Shown here one piece after another: positions 1-5,784 of a DNA stretch of 8,053 nucleotides. Each line of letters starts with the position of its first letter. The stretch's first letter is position 1. The stretch is from NCBI GenBank assembly GCA_012798275.1, contig JAAZNO010000280.1:1-8053 (forward strand). Direction: 5' to 3'. This DNA comes from Chloroflexota bacterium. Lineage in GTDB: Bacteria; Chloroflexota; Anaerolineae; B4-G1; SLSP01. The position numbers were made by a program, and so were the translations under genes. The notes beneath the pieces are model-generated. The model did no database searches. It was not told the DNA's origin and worked only from the letters and a program-made list of their open reading frames with translations.

Positions 1-21
1 CAGGCGGGCTACGCCCGCCTG
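1..21. repeat. Short perfect hairpin (9-bp stem, 3-nt loop)
   Basis: CAGGCGGGC, TAC, GCCCGCCTG form a perfect 9-bp stem with a 3-nt loop at the very edge of the window. On the plus strand it is followed, after 13 nt, by a T-rich stretch at 32-40, so it could end a plus-strand gene lying to the left. The gap before the T-run is longer than in a classical intrinsic terminator. It may instead belong to the same intergenic repeat as the next palindrome. Confidence 0.6.
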
Positions 22-42
22 CAAAGCCCCCTTATTTTTTCT

Positions 43-78
43 CCCCTCCCCAACGGCGCATGCGCCGTTGGGGAGGGG
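43..78. repeat. 36-bp perfect palindrome, REP-like intergenic repeat
   Basis: Eighteen bases pair with eighteen with no mismatch, centred between 60 and 61 on GCATGC. The arms are CCCCTCCCC plus AACGGCGCA and the complement. As RNA or cruciform it would be a very stable GC-rich hairpin. Arms of the CCCTCCCC/GGGGAGGG type followed by a further G-run copy resemble intergenic palindromic repeats that recur in many high-GC genomes including Chloroflexota (recollection, not searched). The T-run lies on the left side in plus orientation, so it does not form a minus-strand terminator for ftsY. Confidence 0.7.
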
Positions 79-90
79 GCAGGGGTGGGG
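70..90 (+). other. G-quadruplex motif
   Basis: Four runs of at least four G lie on the plus strand (70-73, 75-79, 82-85, 87-90) with loops of 1, 2 and 1 nt, which is the pattern expected of a very stable parallel G-quadruplex. The first two runs are also the right arm of the adjacent palindrome, so hairpin and quadruplex formation would compete. In RNA reading leftward from ftsY the same bases are a C-rich, G-poor stretch, as favoured by Rho, but this is speculative. Confidence 0.55.
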
Positions 91-200
91 CAAAAGCTAC
101 AGGCCACAAAGGTTCATCCATCGCCGTCTGGCTACCTGGCGCCGGGCTGAACAGTTACCGCACATTTTCATCCTTGGATGATGTGCGCCAGCTCTTCTTC

Positions 201-208
201 GAAAATAG
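201..208 (+). repeat. Left copy of putative 8-bp target-site duplication
   Basis: GAAAATAG directly abuts the left end of the inverted-repeat element and is repeated exactly at 360-367, directly abutting its right end. Confidence 0.55.
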
Positions 209-359
209 CTAGTTCTGACGGATTCTGGGGTCAGTGCCTGATCTGCCCCACTTTGCGGCGAAATTTGGCGTTCCTGCAGGCAATTGCCTGCGAAAAGCGC
301 CCTGAAACGAGCGGATTCTCCCACGCCTATGCCGCAACCCCAGAAAACGTCAGAATCAG
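209..359. mobile_element. MITE-like 151-bp palindromic element with terminal inverted repeats
   Basis: The two ends are imperfect 23-bp inverted repeats: positions 209-231 read CTAGTTCTGACGG then ATTCTGGGGT, and the complement of 337-359 matches at 19 of 23 positions, including uninterrupted runs TTCTGACG and TTCTGGGGT. The arms are symmetric about a perfect 16-bp palindrome at the centre (276-291, GCAGGCAATTGCCTGC), so the whole element can fold into one long imperfect hairpin. It is bounded on both sides by the identical 8-mer GAAAATAG, as expected of a target-site duplication. It has no room for a transposase, so it would have to be mobilised in trans. I cannot assign a transposon family; several insertion sequence families make 8-bp duplications. 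Confidence 0.6.
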
Positions 360-367
360 GAAAATAG
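360..367 (+). repeat. Right copy of putative 8-bp target-site duplication
   Basis: GAAAATAG is identical to 201-208, in the same orientation, immediately outside the right terminal inverted repeat. Together with the left copy it defines the likely element boundaries. Confidence 0.55.
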
Positions 368-380
368 AGAGCAGTGATCC

Positions 381-426
381 GTGAGAAGAGAGTCGTCGCG
401 ACCTTCGATCACGACTCACCGCTCAC
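381..426 (-). terminator. Hairpin just past ftsY, possible weak terminator
   Basis: GTGAG (381-385) pairs with CTCAC (422-426), and GAGTCGT (390-396) pairs with ACGACTC (411-417). They are separated by a symmetric 4-by-4 internal loop and leave a 14-nt apical loop. It begins 13 nt beyond the ftsY stop codon. A U-run does not follow directly; the nearest is four T on the minus strand at 364-361, about 16 nt on. It could be a Rho-assisted end, a 3' stabiliser, or only a chance structure. Confidence 0.35.
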
Positions 427-439
427 GCCGGCGCGCTCT

Positions 440-1339
440 TTATGCGGAATGCAACAATCCTTCAGCAAAGGCCCGCGGATCGAAGGGGGCGAAATCCCCC
501 ATTTTCTCGCCAGTGCCCACAAAACGGATCGGCAATCCCAGCTCGTTGCCGATGGAAAGCGCCATCCCCCCCTTGGCGCTGCCGTCGAGTTTGGCCAGAA
601 TGATGCCGGTGACTTTGACCGCCTGGGTGAATTGTTGGGCCTGCGCCATGCCATTCTGACCGGTCGTGGCGTCGAGGACGAGAAGGGTTTCGTGGGGAGC
701 CCACGCCACACGAGTAGAGATGATGCGGCGCAGCTTTTCCAGTTCCGCCATGAGGTTGTGTTGCGTGTGCAGGCGTCCCGCCGTGTCCACAATCAGGGTA
801 TCCATCCCCTGCGAACGCGCCTGTTGGATGGCCTCGTAGACCACAGCGCCAGGATCGCCGCCCTCCGGGCCGGCGACGACCGGCGTTCCGGCGCGCTCGC
901 CCCAAATTTTGAGCTGATCAATCGCCGCGGCGCGGAAAGTATCCGCCGCTGCCAGCATCACCTTGCGGCCCTCTCCTTTGAGGCGATAGCCCAGTTTGGC
1001 GATGCTCGTGGTCTTGCCAGAGCCGTTGACGCCGACAATGAGGATGACGGCGAGCGGCCAATCCAGGTTGAGCGGCTGCGGTTGCGGCAACAACGCCAGC
1101 ACCTCTTGCTCCAATACCTCCAGCAGCTTCGTCGCCTTGACGATGCCTTCCTCGGACGCGCGCTTCCGCAACCTTCGCACCAACGCGGTGGAAGTTTCCA
1201 CCCCCACATCGCCCCGAATCAGGAGCTCTTCCAGTTCCTCCCAGGTCGCGTCAGTAATATCACCTGCGCCCAGCAGGGTAGCAATCTGTCCAAAGACGGC
1301 GTTGCGCGTCTTGCGTAGACTCTCGAAAATGCCGGCCAT
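440..1339 (-). CDS. ftsY: Signal recognition particle receptor FtsY
   Basis: FtsY is the membrane-associated GTPase that docks the SRP (Ffh plus 4.5S RNA) and its ribosome at the SecYEG translocon. The 299-residue protein has the N-domain helices (about 1-90) and a full SRP-GTPase G domain. That domain shows P-loop GVNGSGKTT (103-111), the insertion-box motif DTFRAAA (133-139), DTAGRL (185-190), DATTGQNG (223-230), AKLDG (249-253, where many homologues have TKLDG) and GTGEKMGDF (275-283). It lacks the long acidic A domain of E. coli FtsY; the first helix (about 1-19) is amphipathic and probably provides lipid contact. The ATG start is supported by GGAGGTGA directly upstream (1348-1341) and a near-consensus promoter. 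Upstream on the same strand lie the XPB operon genes, after an 86-bp gap. Length is usual for the short form of the family. Confidence 0.97.
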   Translation of the reverse strand: MAGIFESLRKTRNAVFGQIATLLGAGDITDATWEELEELLIRGDVGVETSTALVRRLRKRASEEGIVKATKLLEVLEQEVLALLPQPQPLNLDWPLAVILIVGVNGSGKTTSIAKLGYRLKGEGRKVMLAAADTFRAAAIDQLKIWGERAGTPVVAGPEGGDPGAVVYEAIQQARSQGMDTLIVDTAGRLHTQHNLMAELEKLRRIISTRVAWAPHETLLVLDATTGQNGMAQAQQFTQAVKVTGIILAKLDGSAKGGMALSIGNELGLPIRFVGTGEKMGDFAPFDPRAFAEGLLHSA

Positions 1340-1340
1340 G

Positions 1341-1348
1341 TCACCTCC
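1341..1348 (-). promoter_or_regulatory. Strong ribosome binding site of ftsY
   Basis: On the minus strand GGAGGTGA ends one base before the ftsY ATG, a long match to the 16S anti-Shine-Dalgarno sequence. It fixes the start at 1339. Its position suggests that nearly the whole mRNA leader is the ribosome binding site. Confidence 0.8.
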
Positions 1349-1356
1349 ACAGGGGC

Positions 1357-1384
1357 ATTATAGTGCAGGGGGGAAGCGCGTCAA
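1357..1384 (-). promoter_or_regulatory. ftsY promoter (sigma-70 type)
   Basis: On the minus strand TTGACG (1384-1379) and a perfect TATAAT (1362-1357) are 16 bp apart; the spacer includes six C in a row. Transcription would start near 1350, giving a leader of only about 11 nt that contains just the Shine-Dalgarno sequence. This indicates that ftsY can be expressed independently of the upstream XPB operon. I see no intrinsic terminator between the 747-residue gene and this promoter, so read-through into ftsY is also possible. Confidence 0.75.
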
Positions 1385-1425
1385 GAAAGGGAGCGGACGG
1401 AAGTCAGCGAGCGCTCGACCCGCGC

Positions 1426-3669
1426 TCACCACCAGCGGCCCTCTTCAATGTGAACGCCCAGCTCCGTGAGGCGGGCGACCGCGGCTTCCCAATTGCGTTC
1501 ATCAATGATCGCCACGTCGCTCTGGGGGGTGAGGGGATGCAGCCAGCGGCTGAGCTGCCGATCGACCTCCCGCACTTCGGCGAGGAGGGCGGCGCTCTCC
1601 AGCCGCAGCAGGTGCGCCTGCAGTAGATTGGCGCTGCCGTAATGACTGCCCCAGGCTTTGAGGCGCTGCTGCCATTCCGGCGACAGGGACGCGCCGGTAA
1701 GGCGCTCGATCTGCGCGATGAGGTCAGGAACGGAATAGCCCGTGTTGATGGCCTCCCGCACGCTCGCGGCCGTCAGCCGCCAGCCAGGCGCTTCGGGGGC
1801 CGCGAAGCGCTGCACGATCCCCGTGACATACAGGCTCGGCGGGGTAAGGCGCGGAAGCAGGCGCCCCTCGTCCCAAATGAGGCTGTGCGACAGGTCGGCT
1901 TCGGGTCCCCTGGAGACGGCCGGCAAGAGCTCCAAGTGCCACAGGCGATCCTGAATCTGCTGCGTGTAGCGGGTATCGGCCACCGCCGTGTGCTCGTCAA
2001 GCCGCTGCAGCCAGGGTTGCAGGACGGCGTCTGCCAACAGGGCGTCAAGTTGCGCGGTCGTGTCGGTCTGCAAAACCACCACATTCCGCCGCACCATGAT
2101 CCGCTCGTGCTGCGCGCCCCATTCCTCCAGGGTGCGCTCGACGTTCTGCGGCAAAGGCTGCTGGGTGACTTGCCGCAGGAAGCCACAGATCACGCCGATG
2201 GAAGTCCCCTTCTGCAGGGCACGATAGATGCTGCTGCGCGTCAGGCGATACCCGACCGTGGCCGGCTGCACCGTCTCACGGTCGGCGAAGCGCTCGATTC
2301 CTTCAAGGGTTCCCAGCGGCACCGGTCCTAACGCCAGGAGCTGGAAATCCGGCTGCAGGATCACCTGTCCTGCGCCGCCGTTGAAGGCGAAAGCTTCCTG
2401 GCGGAAGATAGCGCGCCCCAGGGGAGTGAGCCGTATGGCCCAGGGAGCGCTTTGCCCTTCCTGGTAGCCCATGTCCACGACGCCAAGCCACTGCCAGTGG
2501 GACAACAGCTCCACAGCGGTAGTCGCATCCAGGTCTTGCAAATCCCTGGTCATCTTGGATACGAGCGACTTGTTTCCGGACCCGATCATACTCCGGCGCA
2601 GCTGCTCTTCCATCACGTGCAACAGATTAGCGGGCAGGGCGAAGCTCCCCGGCTTGCCCCGGCTCAGCAATAGCAGGAGGGTGTCGAACGAAAACCAGGG
2701 CACGTCAATCAAAGGGCGAACCGCAGCCATGAGCTGTTGATTCAACGCCTTGTAGGAGTTGATCTGATATGACCCATAGCCATAGCCATAAAGGCGATAC
2801 AGCATGGTAGTTTCGATCGCGGGAGAGCTTTCCACATTAAGGAACGCATTGAACAATTCGCGGTACTGTGCGCCCGCGTCTTGCTGCCAGAAGCGTTGTA
2901 CGCGCTCGTCGTCCGCCGCGACAACGTTACCCCCCTCGAAGCGCAGCAATCTGGCCGATAACAGGAGAGCGATCATGTCGTGCAGGACATCGGCCTGCGT
3001 CTCCAAATCCATATTGAGCTCCCGCGCCAGCCGGCGCAAATCAGCCCTGGCAATGGAGCCACTCTTCAGCTGCCGGGCCGGGTTGCGGAGCAATCCAGAC
3101 CAGACAAAGAACAACTGGCGCACCAGCATTTCAGGATCGCCAGAGGCGACCTGCGCGGGGGGGGCGATGGTAAAACGTTGCACATCGGGTTGGGGCACTT
3201 CGAGCAGCGCACGGGGAAGCACCGACGCCACTTCTGGTGCAATCCCCACCTCGTACACCGGCTGCAAATGTCGGCGCGTCTGGTAGTCCAACGGCGGCGT
3301 CAGGTTGACCAGCAGCCCGCGCAGCAATAACGGCCGCAGCAAGGCCTCCAACCTGGAGGAGATCGTTGTCTCTTCATCCGTCGGCTTTGTCGGCGACAGC
3401 AGGCCGGTGGTTATCAACGTCCCCACCAAATCACCGGCAGCAATCTGCCCGCCACGATCCAACACCAGCGCCAGGATCCCCCGGTCGGCCTCCGAAAGCG
3501 CCTGGATGAATTCGCGGGAAGCCGCCCGGCGGGGGATTTCGACGAGCAGGCGCTTTATCAGTGTGGACTTGGGAGCCTTAAGATCGGCCTCGCTGAACTC
3601 CAGCGTCTCCGCTATCTGCCGCACCAGGGGAGCGTCATACAAATCGAGGGTGATACGCAACGCTTCCAT
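1426..3669 (-). CDS. Helicase-associated (XPB partner) protein, two accessory modules
   Basis: This 747-residue protein has no Walker or other catalytic motif that I can see. An N-terminal segment (about 14-45) with LVRQIA and STLIKRLL looks like a SAP-type helix-extended-helix, a weak match. The middle is helical and winged-helix-like. The C-terminal half holds two copies of the XPB N-terminal accessory module. Module I spans about 436-585 (VILQPDFQLLALG, YRLTRSS, PLPQNVERTLEEWG, VVLQTD). Module II spans about 610-745 (WRLTAAS, TGASLSPEWQQRLKAWGSHYG, LTELGV), where the 14-residue core after TGAS aligns best. As I recall, M. tuberculosis XPB also has a neighbouring large protein of this type (Rv0862c). 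The start ATG lies 3 bp past the stop of the 683-residue gene, with GGAG about 6 bp upstream, so translational coupling is likely. Role in XPB-dependent DNA transactions is inferred from module sharing and position. A (TATGGC)3 repeat encodes a Tyr-Gly run at 294-301. Confidence 0.85.
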   Translation of the reverse strand: MEALRITLDLYDAPLVRQIAETLEFSEADLKAPKSTLIKRLLVEIPRRAASREFIQALSEADRGILALVLDRGGQIAAGDLVGTLITTGLLSPTKPTDEETTISSRLEALLRPLLLRGLLVNLTPPLDYQTRRHLQPVYEVGIAPEVASVLPRALLEVPQPDVQRFTIAPPAQVASGDPEMLVRQLFFVWSGLLRNPARQLKSGSIARADLRRLARELNMDLETQADVLHDMIALLLSARLLRFEGGNVVAADDERVQRFWQQDAGAQYRELFNAFLNVESSPAIETTMLYRLYGYGYGSYQINSYKALNQQLMAAVRPLIDVPWFSFDTLLLLLSRGKPGSFALPANLLHVMEEQLRRSMIGSGNKSLVSKMTRDLQDLDATTAVELLSHWQWLGVVDMGYQEGQSAPWAIRLTPLGRAIFRQEAFAFNGGAGQVILQPDFQLLALGPVPLGTLEGIERFADRETVQPATVGYRLTRSSIYRALQKGTSIGVICGFLRQVTQQPLPQNVERTLEEWGAQHERIMVRRNVVVLQTDTTAQLDALLADAVLQPWLQRLDEHTAVADTRYTQQIQDRLWHLELLPAVSRGPEADLSHSLIWDEGRLLPRLTPPSLYVTGIVQRFAAPEAPGWRLTAASVREAINTGYSVPDLIAQIERLTGASLSPEWQQRLKAWGSHYGSANLLQAHLLRLESAALLAEVREVDRQLSRWLHPLTPQSDVAIIDERNWEAAVARLTELGVHIEEGRWW
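2773..2790 (-). repeat. Short tandem repeat (TATGGC type) in coding sequence
   Basis: On the coding strand TATGGC, TATGGC, TATGGG encodes Tyr-Gly-Tyr-Gly-Tyr-Gly, within a tyrosine-rich stretch (residues 291-306 of the 747-residue protein). The repeat unit is 6 bp, so slippage would change the length by two residues without a frameshift. Confidence 0.6.
3157..3164 (-). repeat. C8 homopolymer inside coding sequence
   Basis: Eight G on the plus strand are eight C on the coding strand of the 747-residue protein (around residues 169-172, the Ala-Pro-Pro-Ala stretch). Homopolymers of this length can slip and shift the frame. The frame stays open on both sides here, so no disruption is visible. 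Confidence 0.5.
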
Positions 3670-3672
3670 GAC

Positions 3673-5724
3673 TCACTCCGCCTTCGTATCCGGCAGCGAG
3701 GCCACCGGGGCCGCATCGGCGGAGCGGACCTCTTTGGGCATGTAGCCGCGCGCCGTCAATTGCAGCAGCAGTTGGTCCACTTTTTCCGAACGGAGCAAAG
3801 CCGTCCTGGAATTGATGACTCCCAGCAGGCCCTCCCGTAATTCGGGCAGCGCGACCTGCACTTCTCTCAAGGTCAAAGCGTCTGCCGCAACGAGGACCGC
3901 CTGCTGCGGGTACAGGCGAATGTGCCCATAGCGTTGCTGCCAGTTTTCCCACCACTGCGCGAGTTCCGGCGGCGGGACCGCACCAGTGGCCTGGATCCAG
4001 CGCTCGCGCAGCGTCGCGGTCGTTTCCCCGGCCTCGAAAGCGGCATAAAGGCGTTCGACGTCAGGGCGATACACCAGGAAGTCCTGCTCGGCCCCCACGG
4101 GCTCGGCCCAGGCTTGCAACAGCTGCATCACCTCGGCGGGAACGGGGGGGCGCAGCCACAGGCGCTCTTGTTTCCAGAACCACACGTCAGGTTGATCGCC
4201 GCGCCACACGGTTGGCGGCAACGGGATGGCCTGCGCCTGCTCCCACACGACGTTCTGCAAGTAATGGAGGCGGAAAGCGGCAAAGGCGTCCCGGCGGTCA
4301 CGTCCCACATCACAGAGGCCCAGCCAGTGCAGGGGACCCGTCAACAGCGCCTCCAGATACTGCCCCAGGAATCCTTCCCAAGAGCCTCGCGTATCGGAAA
4401 ATTTCAGCTGCCGAGAGATCGGCTCGCTCCCGGGCAGGAAATGCTGCAGCAAATTGGCGACGGAGTCGGCCGCCAACCACTGCTCGTGCGGCAGCAACGC
4501 CAGATATCGCAATACCAGGAAGCCCAAATGCGAAAACGTCTGCGAAAAGAGCTGGGCATCGAAGTTCATGGCCCAATACGGGGAGAACATCCATTGCAGG
4601 CGCACGTCCCCCTCGCGCCAAAAATTCCAGGAAGGGCTCCAGGCGCCGATCGTCATCAGCCGACGGGCCATGGCCGCCAGCTGTTCCCCGGGCTCCAGGG
4701 CAAGGAACGCCTCCGCGAGCGCTGGCTCCGGTCGGACCGGCGTCCCCGGACGCAAAACGCCCAACGCGAGCAGCAGCTGGTACATCACCTCGACGAGTGC
4801 GGGAGAAAGGTTCAACAGCCGTCCCAGCGTTTCCAGATCGTCGGCCAGTAGCAACGGTTCCGGCGGCAGCAGCTCCAGCACCACTTTGTCCGCCGTACTG
4901 GCTTTGGCAAGCGTCCGTGCGCTCTCGGGCGTCGGCAGGAACCCCTTGAGATAAACTCGCGGCCCCTTCTCGAGCGCTTTCCAGGTCCGCACGGGGCGCA
5001 AATTGAATTTACGCGCTTCCACCAATCCCAGGAATTGTTGAATTTGCGTCACCGTAAGCGCCGGGCGGGCGAGCGCGATCCGCGTAGGGGGATAAAGGGG
5101 GGTGAAAGGTTCCGCCGGCACACTGATGTGGGGCAGGTTACGATACAACATCGGCGGCATTTGCACCAGGCCCATATCATCGGCAAATACCAGGCCGGCG
5201 TCCGCAATCCGCTGAACGAGCACATTCACGGGCGTTTCGATCGCCCGCACGACCAGGATGTCCTTGCTGCGATTGGGATTCTGATCGCTGAATTGTAGAT
5301 TGAGCAGGAATTCTGCATAGAACGCCCGCGTCTCTTCATCCAGGCTATTGAAGACCAGCTCCAGGCGCCCGCGATCGTAGAAGAGCGTCATCAGCTGCTG
5401 GGCGAGATCCGCCCGGGTGCGCCCCTGCGGACGCACGCCCAACTTTTGGATCTGCTCGCGCAACAGCGCCACAGGCCAGGCTTCCGCAACGATTTTTTCG
5501 ACGGCCTCCTGGATGTACACTTCATTGCTCACGCCACGCCCGAGCATGAGCAAGAGCTCCTTTGCCTCAGCGACATCCCCGATCGCGGTCGTTGCCGGCG
5601 GGTCGCTCACCCCATATCCCAATTCCGGCGTCGCCTCGCGGAGACGGTTCTCGTATTCAGTTCGGCTCATAGCGGCGTAGCCATCCTGCGCGTAACATGC
5701 AAAAGCGACCCGGCGCCCGACCAT
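3673..5724 (-). CDS. Helicase-associated (XPB partner) protein, one accessory module
   Basis: This is a 683-residue protein with no visible catalytic motif. Residues about 87-113 (LREQIQKLGVRPQGRTRADL) resemble a SAP-type DNA-binding helix pair. The centre is helical and leucine-rich. The C terminus (about 513-663) appears to be a copy of the XPB N-terminal accessory module, with YRPDVERLYAAFEAG, PPPELAQWWENWQQRYG, VLVAAD, and a closing LTARGYMP. The tail after 663 is low-complexity. Overall order (SAP-like start, helical middle, accessory module at the end) parallels the 747-residue neighbour. The start is uncertain: the first ATG (5724) has no ribosome binding site and gives an unconvincing first 18 residues. 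ATG at 5670 (MSRTEYENRL) is a reasonable alternative with a weak AGGAT upstream. It sits between XPB and the 747-residue gene in the same orientation, 60 bp (or 114 bp) after the XPB stop. Function is unknown; a DNA-binding XPB cofactor is inferred. Confidence 0.82.
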   Translation of the reverse strand: MVGRRVAFACYAQDGYAAMSRTEYENRLREATPELGYGVSDPPATTAIGDVAEAKELLLMLGRGVSNEVYIQEAVEKIVAEAWPVALLREQIQKLGVRPQGRTRADLAQQLMTLFYDRGRLELVFNSLDEETRAFYAEFLLNLQFSDQNPNRSKDILVVRAIETPVNVLVQRIADAGLVFADDMGLVQMPPMLYRNLPHISVPAEPFTPLYPPTRIALARPALTVTQIQQFLGLVEARKFNLRPVRTWKALEKGPRVYLKGFLPTPESARTLAKASTADKVVLELLPPEPLLLADDLETLGRLLNLSPALVEVMYQLLLALGVLRPGTPVRPEPALAEAFLALEPGEQLAAMARRLMTIGAWSPSWNFWREGDVRLQWMFSPYWAMNFDAQLFSQTFSHLGFLVLRYLALLPHEQWLAADSVANLLQHFLPGSEPISRQLKFSDTRGSWEGFLGQYLEALLTGPLHWLGLCDVGRDRRDAFAAFRLHYLQNVVWEQAQAIPLPPTVWRGDQPDVWFWKQERLWLRPPVPAEVMQLLQAWAEPVGAEQDFLVYRPDVERLYAAFEAGETTATLRERWIQATGAVPPPELAQWWENWQQRYGHIRLYPQQAVLVAADALTLREVQVALPELREGLLGVINSRTALLRSEKVDQLLLQLTARGYMPKEVRSADAAPVASLPDTKAE

Positions 5725-5784
5725 TCAACGCGACCATCGGGCAGGGGCACGGAGGGAGGGGCCCACAACGCCATCCCGGGCATC

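Larger units (their letters stand above)
1..439. other. Non-coding, structure-rich region downstream of ftsY
   Basis: No credible protein gene is visible here. The short open frames on both strands (60-75 codons) lack ribosome binding sites and recognisable protein sequence, and they run through inverted repeats. The region instead carries two hairpins near its left edge, a G-quadruplex motif, a MITE-like palindromic element with flanking direct repeats, and a hairpin just past the ftsY stop codon. Each is listed separately. I see no tRNA, rRNA or CRISPR repeat here. Confidence 0.75.

Noticed and set aside
43..78. Palindrome as an intrinsic terminator for ftsY
   Set aside because: On the ftsY strand the bases after the stem are A-rich, not T-rich; the T-run lies on the other side.
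276..291. 16-bp palindrome as a transcription factor operator
   Set aside because: It lies at the exact centre of the larger inverted-repeat element, so it is better explained as the element's hairpin tip; there is no promoter beside it.
97..384. Small open frames on both strands in the non-coding region
   Set aside because: They cross the inverted-repeat element and its flanks, lack ribosome binding sites, and have no protein-like composition.
374..1318. Long plus-strand open frame opposite ftsY
   Set aside because: It is the antisense shadow of ftsY, a common effect in GC-rich coding DNA. Its translation is Arg/Gln/His-rich without domain features, whereas the minus strand encodes all SRP-GTPase motifs.
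1408..1417. CGAGCGCTCG palindrome as a terminator of the 747-residue gene
   Set aside because: The stem is only five base pairs with no usable loop and no adjacent T-run.
4144..4150. Seven-G run in the 683-residue gene as a phase-variation tract
   Set aside because: Runs of this length are expected by chance at this base composition and the frame is intact.
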